From Hallerella sp964501065 (lineage in GTDB: Bacteria > Fibrobacterota > Fibrobacteria > Fibrobacterales > Fibrobacteraceae): a stretch of DNA of 64,000 bases. Every line of letters begins with the position of its first letter. Within the stretch, counting starts at the first letter, position 1. The DNA is taken from the NCBI GenBank assembly GCA_964501065.1, contig CAZCRF010000005.1, positions 4,581-68,580 of the forward strand, in the 5' to 3' direction. A program made the position numbers and the translations under genes. Below, piece by piece: positions 50,442-58,487 of this stretch. The notes beneath the pieces are model-generated. The model was not told the DNA's origin. It saw only the letters and a program-made list of their open reading frames with translations, and made no database searches.

Positions 50442-50857
50442 AAGGGGTGTGCGTCGCTTTGCCCGAAGGCCAGCTGCTCCAGGGTGAAGCCGCCCAAGAC
50501 CCTTCCCATCGCGTCGTCGAGTTTTTGGTAAAGTCCGACGCGGAGAGCCTTTCTGTAGGGCGTTTCCCGGACGTCCGGGCGGACAGGGTCAATGAGGGAA
50601 AGGGAGCCTTCGAGTCGGCGGAGGACTTCGGAAATCCGAATCTCCGAGGCGGGCTTTGACAACGAGAAGCCGCCTTTCGCGCCTTTGACGGAATCGATGT
50701 AGCCGGAGGCCTTCAAGACGACGGCGATTTGCCCTAAGTAGGGGGCGGAAATCTTTTGATGCTCGGATATTTCCGAGAGGGGAATCGGGTGCGGAGAGTT
50801 CCTCGCAATCTCCACCAGCAGACGGATTCCGTAACGGCCTCTTGTCGAAATTTTCAT
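50438..50857 (-). CDS. Rrf2-family transcriptional regulator without cluster cysteines
   Basis: 139 residues starting MKISTRGRYGIRLLVEIA, the Rrf2 winged helix with wing sequence SVKGAKGGFSLSKPASEI. The protein contains no Cys at all, so it cannot bind an iron-sulfur cluster in the IscR manner. The ATG overlaps the stop of the IscR-like gene upstream (ATGA 50854-50857). The two regulators are therefore expressed together and may act as a pair or heterodimer; the latter is speculation. Confidence 0.9.
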   Translation of the reverse strand: MKISTRGRYGIRLLVEIARNSPHPIPLSEISEHQKISAPYLGQIAVVLKASGYIDSVKGAKGGFSLSKPASEIRISEVLRRLEGSLSLIDPVRPDVRETPYRKALRVGLYQKLDDAMGRVLGGFTLEQLAFGQSDAHPF

Positions 50858-51276
50858 TTGTCGAAATCCCCTTTGCGGAAAATGTCCGCCAAATCCTCCA
50901 GGGACGTCGATTTCAATATGTTTTGAAACGTTTCGTCGAAGTCTTTCCAAACGGGACGCGTCTTGCAGATGTCGATGTTTGCACAGACGCCGTCTCCAAG
51001 GCAGGGGACCGCCCGGAGAGAGACTTCCGTCGCGGCGAGGACTTCGTACGCGTTGATTTCCCGAGGGGGCTTGGCCAGTCGGTAGCCGCCGCTCGTTCCG
51101 CGAAACCCGGTGACTAGCCCCACTTTTTTCAATGCGATGAAAAGCTGTTCCAGATACCCTTCGGATATTCCCGTCTTTTGGGAGATTCCGTGAAGGCTGT
51201 GAGGCTTTTCCGTCGGATTCGTCGCTAGGCACAGGAGCGCTTCGAGGGAATATTGTCCGCGAGTGGAAATTTTCAT
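50854..51276 (-). CDS. IscR-like Rrf2-family regulator with three cluster cysteines
   Basis: 140 residues starting MKISTRGQYSLEALLCLA. The wing region has GFRGTSGGYRLAKPP. Cys92, Cys98 and Cys104 (in PCLGDGVCANIDIC) fall at the same positions and spacing as the [2Fe-2S] ligands of Escherichia coli IscR. The fourth ligand, His107 in IscR, is Arg107 here (CKTRPVW). It likely senses redox or iron-sulfur status. The ATG overlaps the stop of the outer-membrane-like gene upstream (ATGA 51273-51276). Confidence 0.93.
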   Translation of the reverse strand: MKISTRGQYSLEALLCLATNPTEKPHSLHGISQKTGISEGYLEQLFIALKKVGLVTGFRGTSGGYRLAKPPREINAYEVLAATEVSLRAVPCLGDGVCANIDICKTRPVWKDFDETFQNILKSTSLEDLADIFRKGDFDK

Positions 51277-51821
51277 TTGCTCACGTCGATGGCCTTCAAT
51301 CCGGGACGGGAGTTGGCGAACAGGATGCCGATGGAAACGCCGAATCCGTGGTCGACGTCCTCTGCAAAGGTCCATTGGTAGGAGCCTTTGAGGCGAAAGG
51401 AGAGGAAGGATTCCCTGAAAAAGTAAAGCCCGGCGTTGGCTTCGACGGATGGGCCGATTCTATCTGCGTAGGCGGAGGCGAAATCGTCCTCGGGAATGGC
51501 TGCAATCCCGGCCATGCCGCCGATGAACGGGGTGACGGATGTCGGGAGAAGTTGTTGCTGCACGCCGATTTTGGCGTTGAATCCGTTGCCCGGGAACGAG
51601 TAGCCGACGTCTCCCGTGACGCTGGTGTAGGGTAGAATCTGGTAGTTCGCGATGAAGTTCACTTCGCCGAATGCGCTGCGGTCGTCCTTCCACGATTCGC
51701 TTTCAGGCTTGAAAAACGACCCCTCCAAGCCGAAGCTGGAGAAGGGGCTGTAGACGGATCGGCCTTCCCCGGCGAAGATTGCCAAGGTCAAGGTCAGCAC
51801 GAATAGCGGACAATTCTTCAT
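51273..51821 (-). CDS. Probable outer-membrane beta-barrel protein
   Basis: 182 residues, not a named family to me. A signal peptide (LFVLTLTLAIFAGEG) is followed by alternating aromatic/glycine strands (FIANYQILPYTSVTGDVGYSF, PFIGGMAGIAAIP, GLYFFRESFLSFRLKGSYQW as successive short strands), typical of small eight-stranded barrels. GGAGG lies seven bases before ATG 51821 and a TATATT promoter box lies upstream. First gene of a three-gene operon with two Rrf2 regulators, so its level may be tied to redox control. Confidence 0.72.
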   Translation of the reverse strand: MKNCPLFVLTLTLAIFAGEGRSVYSPFSSFGLEGSFFKPESESWKDDRSAFGEVNFIANYQILPYTSVTGDVGYSFPGNGFNAKIGVQQQLLPTSVTPFIGGMAGIAAIPEDDFASAYADRIGPSVEANAGLYFFRESFLSFRLKGSYQWTFAEDVDHGFGVSIGILFANSRPGLKAIDVSK

Positions 51822-51944
51822 TTTTTTGCCTCCATTGCAGACCATCCTGCAATATAAAAAAGGTAGGAATTTCTTCGGAGCGCCGGAAAGAGATTCGAAG
51901 TCTGTCGGATGAAGGGAAAATTTTTCCGTTTGAATGGATTTTTT

Positions 51945-51952
51945 TATATTTG
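51945..51952 (+). promoter_or_regulatory. TAnnTTTG box of the LpoB-like operon
   Basis: TATATTTG, with TTTG at 51929-51932 upstream. The ATG at 51985 is 33 bases downstream with AAAAGGG as ribosome-binding site, so this transcript has a normal leader. Confidence 0.55.
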
Positions 51953-51984
51953 GAAACTGTCAAACTCAAACCAAAAGGGTCTTT

Positions 51985-52596
51985 ATGTCCAAAGTATTTC
52001 GTCTTTTTGTCCTTTGCGCATCTGCGCTGGCTCTCGTCGCCTGTGCCGGCGGCGGAAAAAAAGTCACCCGCATCGAATCGGATTCCGTGACGGATCTTTC
52101 CGGCAAGTGGAACGATACGGATTCCCGCCTTGTCGCGGAAGAGATGATCCAGGACTGCATCGCCCGTCCGTGGTATGACAAGCTTTTGCAGAACAAGAAC
52201 GGGGAACTCCCGACTGTGGTGATCGGCAGCGTCCGCAACAAGAGCCACGAGCACATCAACGTGGAGACTTTCGTCAAGGATATGCAGCGCGCGCTCATCA
52301 ATTCCGGCAAGGTTGACTTTGTCGCCAATGCCGAGGAACGTGGGGAACTTCGCGCGGAACTCGCTTCCCAATCCGGGAACGCGACGGAAGAGACTCGCAA
52401 GGAAGCCGGGCAGGAAATCGGCGCGGACTTGATGCTCACGGGAAGCCTGAACTCCATCGTGGATCAAGAGGGCGGCGAACAGGTCGTGTTCTACCAGATT
52501 GACCTCCAGCTCGTCGACATCCAGACGCACAAGACCGTGTGGATCGGCGACAAGAAAATCAAGAAGTACATGAGCCGCAGCTCCGTGAAGATGTAA
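51985..52596 (+). CDS. LpoB-like penicillin-binding-protein activator lipoprotein
   Basis: 203 residues. Lipobox ALVACAGG; a mature domain with DLSGKWNDTDSRLVAEEMI, PTVVIGSVRNKSHEHIN, ALINSGKVDFV, GADLMLTGSLNSI and VDIQTHKTVWIGDKKIKK. This is the pattern of the LpoB/YcfM family, outer-membrane lipoproteins that activate bifunctional peptidoglycan synthases. AAAAGGG precedes ATG 51985. The COG3014-like gene follows after 10 bases and is commonly found beside LpoB-like genes in other bacteria. Confidence 0.88.
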   Translation: MSKVFRLFVLCASALALVACAGGGKKVTRIESDSVTDLSGKWNDTDSRLVAEEMIQDCIARPWYDKLLQNKNGELPTVVIGSVRNKSHEHINVETFVKDMQRALINSGKVDFVANAEERGELRAELASQSGNATEETRKEAGQEIGADLMLTGSLNSIVDQEGGEQVVFYQIDLQLVDIQTHKTVWIGDKKIKKYMSRSSVKM

Positions 52597-52606
52597 TTTG
52601 CCTCCT

Positions 52607-54022
52607 ATGCTGCAGAAAATCCGATTCCCGTTGGTGTTCCTTTGCGCCTTTTTCCTCGTCGCTTGCGCAAACAAGTCGATGACCCGGTACGAGACCCTTT
52701 CCGAACCCTTGAAAAAGGGGGGCTTTTCTGCGGCGATAGACGCCGTCCAAAAGGACAAGGACAAGCTTTACGGTTCCAACACGCTGTTCCTTTACCATTT
52801 TGACTTGGCGACTCTGTTCCATTACAACGGGGATGCTCGGAAAAGCGCCGACGAATTCGAAAAGGCGAAGCAGGTTTACGAAGATTTGTACACGAAGTCC
52901 GTTTCGAATGAAGCGGCTTCGCTCGTCACCAATGACAACGTGCGCCCATACAGGGCGCGGCCTTTCGAAATTCTAGCCCTTTACGAGATGAACATCGTCA
53001 ACTATTTGGCGATGAATGATTTGGACGGGGCTTTGGTGGAGGCCCGTGCGGCGGATGTCGCCTTGCAGTCGCTTTACCAGAAGGACAACGGGAAGACGAA
53101 CGATGCGGGTTATTTGCGCTATTTGATTGCGATTGTCTATGAAATGGACGGCGACCTCGACAATGCGGCGATTGCCTATTACAAAGCGGCGAAGGCTTAC
53201 GAAGAAGAACCGACGAAGCTCCCCGCGGAAGCCGAGGCCTTTATCATCAATCGGCTGGAAAAGAGCGGCAGGGGGGACGACGTCAAGGCGTTTAAATCTC
53301 CGAACGCGCGACCGCCGATGTTCGTCCCCGCTTCGGTGGATCAATCCAACGGGGAAATCGTCGTCGTCGGTTATGCGGGGCACAGCGCCATCCTCGGGGA
53401 ATGGATGCTTTCCGGGACTTACGTGCGCGGCGGAATTTTGAACGTGATGGGGAAAAATCCGCAATCGGGAAAGGTGGAAAGTTTGACGATTCCCTTCCCG
53501 GCTACGGCCGTCGGGACTCATGGCGGAACGACCCTCTCCGTGACGATCGCCGTGCCGGAGCGCAAGGACGTGCCTTATAAAGTGGAGAGCTTTGACGTCG
53601 CCGTGGACAATCGGCGTTTGAATTCCAGACCGGAAGTCTTTTTGGACAACACCCAGAATTTGGTGAAGAACTTGGATGAAGAACGGGCGACGACCTTGGG
53701 GCGGACGGCTGTTCGCGTTTTGACGCGGACGATTGCCGCTCAAGCCGCCAAGAAAAAGATGGAAACGGACAACGTGCTGCTGAATTTGGTGACAAGCATC
53801 GGGACGGATGTCGCCGCCGGGCAGCTGGAACAGGCGGATTTGCGCGTTGCCCTCTTCTTGCCGAAGACGGTGCGCCTTTCCCGGATTCCCGCGACTCCCG
53901 GAATTCACAACGTGACGGTCCTTTCGACGAACCGGAACGGCGGAGCTGTCAAGAGTTACCGTTATACGGTCAACGTCAAGGCGGGCGGCAAGGCTTTTGT
54001 AGTCGTTCCCGCCATCGAATGA
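52607..54022 (+). CDS. COG3014-type lipoprotein
   Basis: 471 residues from ATG 52607. A lipobox (FFLVACANKS) precedes a helical, TPR-like N-terminal half (LYHFDLATLFHYNGDARKSADEF in pieces; NYLAMNDLDGALVEARAADV). The C-terminal half is beta-rich (EIVVVGYAGHSAILGEW). Proteins of this kind occur next to LpoB homologues, so an outer-membrane role in cell wall assembly is likely. Their function is not established. TTG 52598 is a less likely alternative start. No ribosome-binding site is obvious; coupling to the upstream gene is possible. Confidence 0.8.
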   Translation: MLQKIRFPLVFLCAFFLVACANKSMTRYETLSEPLKKGGFSAAIDAVQKDKDKLYGSNTLFLYHFDLATLFHYNGDARKSADEFEKAKQVYEDLYTKSVSNEAASLVTNDNVRPYRARPFEILALYEMNIVNYLAMNDLDGALVEARAADVALQSLYQKDNGKTNDAGYLRYLIAIVYEMDGDLDNAAIAYYKAAKAYEEEPTKLPAEAEAFIINRLEKSGRGDDVKAFKSPNARPPMFVPASVDQSNGEIVVVGYAGHSAILGEWMLSGTYVRGGILNVMGKNPQSGKVESLTIPFPATAVGTHGGTTLSVTIAVPERKDVPYKVESFDVAVDNRRLNSRPEVFLDNTQNLVKNLDEERATTLGRTAVRVLTRTIAAQAAKKKMETDNVLLNLVTSIGTDVAAGQLEQADLRVALFLPKTVRLSRIPATPGIHNVTVLSTNRNGGAVKSYRYTVNVKAGGKAFVVVPAIE

Positions 54023-54047
54023 AACGCTCTATCGAAATGGTTTGAAA

Positions 54048-54734
54048 TCAGTCCGGAGAGTCTTTGGCTAGGAGGATTCGGGAAAGTTCCGGGAAGTTCT
54101 TGGCACAAAGATGGTTTGGGCGGATTTCCCCGAAGAGAATCGCCCGCATTCCCGCGTTGACTGCCCCGAGAATGTCCCTTTTGAAGTTGTCCCCGATCAT
54201 GACGGCTTCGTTCGGGGAAACTCCCAATTTTTGCAAGATGCTTTGGAACATCTTGGGCGAAGGTTTGTCCGCGCCGACTTCTTCGCTGACGGTGATTCGG
54301 TCGAAAATTCCCGATAGACCGAGACGTTGAATCTTTCGCAATTGGATGTGGAGAGTCAGGTCGGAGCAGATTCCGAGCGAAATTCCGTTCGCCTTGAGCC
54401 GTTTCAGCAAAGCGAGCGCTCCCGGGAAAAGTTCCATCGTGCCTAGGTAGGCGTCCCAATAGGCGTTGTACATGGGAATGTCGTGGACGACTGTCGGCAA
54501 ATCCAAAGTCTCGCAGATGCGGTGGTAAAATAAAATCCGATTGTGGCCCGCGGCTGTTTGGGGGTTCGCCTCTTTGGTTTTGGCGTCGCATTCGATATAA
54601 AGTTCGGCAAAAGTCCGGAAATCCATTGGACTAATTGCGTTCAGGTAAGCGTGGACGGCTTTTCTTCCGGCGGCGTCGCAGGGGGCGTACGGGTAGAGCG
54701 TGTTGTCCAGGTCGAAAATGGCGGCTTTCATCAT
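54048..54734 (-). CDS. HAD-superfamily hydrolase (phosphatase)
   Basis: 228 residues. HAD motif I FDLDNTLYPY, motif II ICSDLTLHIQ, motif III region VSEEVGADKPSPKMF and motif IV GDNFKRDILGAVNAGM are all present, with a helical cap between I and II. It should dephosphorylate a small phosphorylated metabolite; the substrate is not predictable. The start ATG 54734 overlaps the DUF3943 stop (ATGA). Its partner in this two-gene unit is the DUF3943 protein. Confidence 0.92.
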   Translation of the reverse strand: MMKAAIFDLDNTLYPYAPCDAAGRKAVHAYLNAISPMDFRTFAELYIECDAKTKEANPQTAAGHNRILFYHRICETLDLPTVVHDIPMYNAYWDAYLGTMELFPGALALLKRLKANGISLGICSDLTLHIQLRKIQRLGLSGIFDRITVSEEVGADKPSPKMFQSILQKLGVSPNEAVMIGDNFKRDILGAVNAGMRAILFGEIRPNHLCAKNFPELSRILLAKDSPD

Positions 54735-56185
54735 ATCTGGTAACGCAGATACGCTCCGATGGCGTGCATGGTGCGGGACATGGGTTCCACGCGTTCGTAG
54801 GCGGCGATTTTCGCATAGGTGTTGAGACGCAGCCCGACGAAAAAGTCTTTCGGGAGGGCGCATTCTATCCCGGCGTTGTTGAAGAAGACGAAATCGTAGC
54901 CCTTGGTGCCGTAGTGCGGTTCGGTGTTCGGCCAGCTGTGGAACAGGAACGCGGACACGTTGTTGTAAAAGTGGAGGCGATGGGCGAATCCCAGTTTGAT
55001 GGACGCCTTGTAGTTGAAGCCCAGGCTGTATTGGTAGTCCCGGGTCTTTTTGTAATTGGAATCCGCCTTTGCCAAGACTTCGTCGTAGTTGAAGTCGGAT
55101 GAACCGAGCAAGACGTAAGAAGGCATGTGGCTCATTTGGAAGTGGAAATTCTTGGAAAGGTTGACGCTGACTTCCGCGCCGAGACCTATCGACAGGGCGG
55201 ACATTTCGACTAGGTCGCCGTAGAAGGTGTCGAAGTGCAGATAAGTTCCCAAGTCGACCCAGTTCCGGTTGTCGGCGTGCAGGTTGATGTTCGCCAGCTT
55301 TCCCGTCGAGGAAACGCGCATCATCATGCCGTCTTCGCTTTGGTCTTGGCTGAAGGAGAAGGTGAAATATTCGAACGGTTGCCGGATTTTCCGGTCGGGA
55401 CGCCCGTAGGCCAGATTCAGTCCGTAAAAAACGGACGGGGAATTCCAATCGTTGTCGGAACGGTCGTCGGCATCTTGGTCGTAGCGGTATTCGTTGCCGA
55501 ACCTCCGCCCGACTCCGGCGAGGACTGACCATTCCATCGGGGCGTATCCGGGGTTCGTCGGGCTGGGGCCGTTCACCCACTCTTGGATGTAGGCGAAAGG
55601 GCTTGCCGCAAAGGCGAAGATGTTTTCGAGTACGCCTGCATCGGGTTTTGCCAGGGCGCGCGTCGAAATCCGGTAGAGCATTTCTCCGTAGATGGTGCCG
55701 CCGACGCTCGTCGCGATGAGGTCGTTCGGGGCCGGGTATTCCGTTTCGCAGAACATTTCCCAGATGTAGGATCCGGTGAGCGTGAAGAAATAGCTTTCGT
55801 AAAATCCGTATCCGGCGGAACGCGCCGAGGAATAATACATGGAACCTTGGTAGGGATGCCCGAAGAAGTTGATGGCGAAGTGGTTGTCGTCCCATTTCCA
55901 GCCTTCCCTGTAGTTCCGCTTCCAGTAGGACGGCCCGGTCTTGGCGTAATCCTTTCGGAGGACGAATCGGTCCCACCCCCAGACGAAGGCGTCCTGCAGG
56001 ACGATTTCGGCGAACGGGATGATGACGGGGAGCTTTTTGCCGGTAGGCTCTCGCGGGGTGAATTCGTTTGCGGATTCGGTTGCGAAGTTTGACGTGTCTT
56101 TGGGGGCGTTCGCCGAGACTCTGTCGTCTGAAAGGGCGGCCGTGGCCGCGAAAAGGAGAAACAGGATGCCGGGCAAAAATTTCAT
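54731..56185 (-). CDS. DUF3943 outer-membrane-associated protein
   Basis: 484 residues. A signal peptide (FLLFAATAALSDD) is followed by the DUF3943 signature: DDNHFAINFFGHPYQGSMYY and ARSAGYGFYESYFFTL. Long amphipathic beta strands rich in Tyr/Phe run to the end (MHAIGAYLRYQI, with a terminal aromatic-type strand), suggesting a beta-barrel. The family has no assigned function. It is coupled to the HAD gene. The upstream region 56186-56329 is AT-rich and divergent from the MNT-like gene. Confidence 0.82.
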   Translation of the reverse strand: MKFLPGILFLLFAATAALSDDRVSANAPKDTSNFATESANEFTPREPTGKKLPVIIPFAEIVLQDAFVWGWDRFVLRKDYAKTGPSYWKRNYREGWKWDDNHFAINFFGHPYQGSMYYSSARSAGYGFYESYFFTLTGSYIWEMFCETEYPAPNDLIATSVGGTIYGEMLYRISTRALAKPDAGVLENIFAFAASPFAYIQEWVNGPSPTNPGYAPMEWSVLAGVGRRFGNEYRYDQDADDRSDNDWNSPSVFYGLNLAYGRPDRKIRQPFEYFTFSFSQDQSEDGMMMRVSSTGKLANINLHADNRNWVDLGTYLHFDTFYGDLVEMSALSIGLGAEVSVNLSKNFHFQMSHMPSYVLLGSSDFNYDEVLAKADSNYKKTRDYQYSLGFNYKASIKLGFAHRLHFYNNVSAFLFHSWPNTEPHYGTKGYDFVFFNNAGIECALPKDFFVGLRLNTYAKIAAYERVEPMSRTMHAIGAYLRYQI

Positions 56186-56314
56186 AGCTTTGCTAAAAAT
56201 GCTTTTTTCGTGAGATTTTTGTAGGCAGAATAGGATAAAATCGGCGATTTCGGGGATGAGTGGGGCGGAACGCGCCTTCTTTGGCTTCCCGTGGATGAAT
56301 GTGACGATGTTTTC

Positions 56315-56322
56315 TATATTTG
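56315..56322 (+). promoter_or_regulatory. TAnnTTTG box of the MNT-like gene
   Basis: TATATTTG ends seven bases before ATG 56330; no ribosome-binding site in the gap. Confidence 0.55.
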
Positions 56323-56329
56323 CGCCACA

Positions 56330-56653
56330 ATGCCTTTATGTCTTGAACAAGAACAACTAGATGTCGTCCGGCGAATTTTGAACGTCCATTTCGCGGGACT
56401 TGAAGTGGATGCTTACGGTCCTCGCGTGACCGGAAAGGATTTGACGCCGGAATCGGCGTTGAACGTGGTCGTGTTATCTTCGAAGCCGATTCCCCTCGAC
56501 GAAATGGTGGGAGTGGAAAAAGCCTTTGCCGACAGCGGTCTGCCGTTTCGGGTGGACATCGTGGACGGGGCGAAGCTCACGGAGAACATGCAGAAAAGCA
56601 TCAAGAAAGAGCGTGAAGTCATCCAGGAAGCTGATCCTGGCGAAATTCGGTAG
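56330..56653 (+). CDS. Degenerate MNT-type nucleotidyltransferase-like protein
   Basis: 107 residues. The general layout of minimal nucleotidyltransferase domains is visible: helix LDVVRRILNVHF, then GPRVTGKDLTPESALNVVV aligning with GSRaxG-x(n)-SDLDLvV, and LPFRVDIVDGAKL aligning with LPYKVDLVD. Both catalytic Asp of the DxD pair are replaced (S-A-L-N), and the GS motif is GP, so nucleotidyl transfer is unlikely. No HEPN partner is adjacent. It lies eight bases before the LpoA-like gene and may be cotranscribed with it. ATG 56330 is favoured by the TAnnTTTG box just upstream. Confidence 0.65.
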   Translation: MPLCLEQEQLDVVRRILNVHFAGLEVDAYGPRVTGKDLTPESALNVVVLSSKPIPLDEMVGVEKAFADSGLPFRVDIVDGAKLTENMQKSIKKEREVIQEADPGEIR

Positions 56654-56661
56654 GATTTTTT

Positions 56662-58467
56662 ATGTTCAAACGATGGATTCTTTTGGCGTTCTCCCTGGCC
56701 TTGTCCACGGGGACTTCCCTTGCCGCATCATTAGAACTTTCCGGGGCGGCGGATGCCGCGAGGGGCGGGGACTGCGCCTCGGCCGTTCCCGTGTTGAAAC
56801 CCTTGGCGGAAAAGAAACTCCAGACGGAGGACGGCGCCTTCGCTGCGGAGCTGCTCGCCGGGTGTTACGAAATGTCCGGAGACACGGCGAATTTGAATCA
56901 GCTCGTTTTGCGGTATTTGGAGTATTATGCGGGCAACCCGTCGCGGGCGAAGATGGAAATTTTCGCGGCGAAGCGCGCCTTGCAAAAGGATTCGACTTTC
57001 ATGGACGGCGTGTCGACCCTCCTTGGGGTGGTTTCCTATGCCAAGGATTCGAAGGTGAAGGGAGAAGCGGAGAATCTCCTCCTGTCGCTGATTTTGTCGG
57101 ACGCCCGGCTGGATATCCCCCGGTTGACTTCGCTCTCGGACAAGGTCTTGGTCAGCCGTCGTGTGTCGAATGCGGCTTGGCTCCGGCTCGGGAAGTTGCA
57201 CGCGGCGAAGAAGAACGCCAAGGCGGCGCGTTATTGGTTCAAGAAGGTGGTCGCCGCCGGGGAACGGGAAGATTGGGTGTCCGAGGCGAAAAAGGCTTTG
57301 GGCGAATTGGAAGGGCGGCCATCCATTCCGACGTTGCTTGTGCTGGCCCCTCTTTCCGGGGATTTTGCGGAATTTGGCCGGGATGCCGTGAAAGGAGTCC
57401 GGCTTGCGCTTGAACAGTCCGGGTTGAAGGGAAAGGTGAACCTTCGGGTGGCCGATACGCGGGCGGATGCCGTCGAGGCTTTGCGTCGGACGAGACAGGC
57501 CGTGGCGCAGGACAGCGTCGTCGCCATCATCGGCCCCGTGATGAGCTCCCCGGCGGCGGCTGTCGGTGCGTGGCTCAGCTCTTCGCAAACGAAAATCCCG
57601 ATGCTCACTCCGACGGCGACGGATGCGGGCATTTCCCGCATGGGGGCGAACATTTTCCAAGTGAACGTGAGCATGGACAACTTGGCTTCGGGTATCGCCA
57701 ATTATGCCGTGGACTGCTTGGGCATTCGCGAATTCGCCATCCTTTCCCCGGCGGGGGATTTCGGCACGGCGATGTCGCAGAGCTTTGAACGGGCGGTCGA
57801 AAGCCGCGGGGCGGCGGTTGTCGCCGTCCAAGGGTATGAGGAGGGGCATCCGGATTACACGACGGAATTCCGCAAGTTGCGCGCTGTGCGGTTCAACCAA
57901 ATCTTGCACAAGAAGAACATTGCCCGCGGGGCGAAAGATTTGGATGCGATTTCGAACAAGGACCGCCGTTCCTATCTGCAGGATTCGGTATTCCGGATTC
58001 CTGGCATCTTCATCCCCAGTTCAAGCCCTTCGGACGCGGGTTTGATGAGCGGACAGGTCGCTTACAACAAATTCAACGGGACGCTTCTCGGCACATCGGG
58101 GTGGTATGGCGAAGATTTAATCCAAGAAGGGAAAAAATTGGTGGAAGGGGCGTTCTTCAGCGTACCTTTTGCCGATTCGGACTCGAACGGGAATTTCAAG
58201 AGCTTCAGCGATGCGTACAAGGCGAAATGGAACGAAGAGCCTAAAGCGGATCGGGTGAGCGGATTGAGCTTTTCTGCGGCGAACATCGTCCTTTCCCTGT
58301 TGGCGTCCGGCGAGGTGGATTTGGTGAAGAAGATTCACTCGCAAAAGGTTTTCCCCGGCGTTTATGGAGAAATCCGATTTGAACGGGGCGCAAATGCCAA
58401 CATGCAAATCATGAGCGTGGATTCCGGGGCGTTCGTCGACAAGACCGGCTGCCCGGCGAAGCCTTGA
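56662..58467 (+). CDS. LpoA-like periplasmic protein: TPR region plus receptor-type ligand-binding domain
   Basis: 601 residues. A signal peptide (ILLAFSLALSTGTSLAA) precedes a TPR-like helical region to about residue 220. A type 1 periplasmic-binding domain (Peripla_BP_6) follows: LVLAPLSGDFAEFGRDAVKG, VVAIIGPVMSSPAAAVG, PMLTPTATDAGIS, GIREFAILSPAGDFG and LLGTSGWYGEDLI. This two-part layout resembles LpoA, the activator of PBP1A, and also branched-chain amino acid binding proteins. No ABC transporter genes are adjacent, which favours the first. GGTAGGA is close to ATG 56662. Confidence 0.78.
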   Translation: MFKRWILLAFSLALSTGTSLAASLELSGAADAARGGDCASAVPVLKPLAEKKLQTEDGAFAAELLAGCYEMSGDTANLNQLVLRYLEYYAGNPSRAKMEIFAAKRALQKDSTFMDGVSTLLGVVSYAKDSKVKGEAENLLLSLILSDARLDIPRLTSLSDKVLVSRRVSNAAWLRLGKLHAAKKNAKAARYWFKKVVAAGEREDWVSEAKKALGELEGRPSIPTLLVLAPLSGDFAEFGRDAVKGVRLALEQSGLKGKVNLRVADTRADAVEALRRTRQAVAQDSVVAIIGPVMSSPAAAVGAWLSSSQTKIPMLTPTATDAGISRMGANIFQVNVSMDNLASGIANYAVDCLGIREFAILSPAGDFGTAMSQSFERAVESRGAAVVAVQGYEEGHPDYTTEFRKLRAVRFNQILHKKNIARGAKDLDAISNKDRRSYLQDSVFRIPGIFIPSSSPSDAGLMSGQVAYNKFNGTLLGTSGWYGEDLIQEGKKLVEGAFFSVPFADSDSNGNFKSFSDAYKAKWNEEPKADRVSGLSFSAANIVLSLLASGEVDLVKKIHSQKVFPGVYGEIRFERGANANMQIMSVDSGAFVDKTGCPAKP

Positions 58468-58487
58468 CGGGTTCGAGAGGGTTCGCT

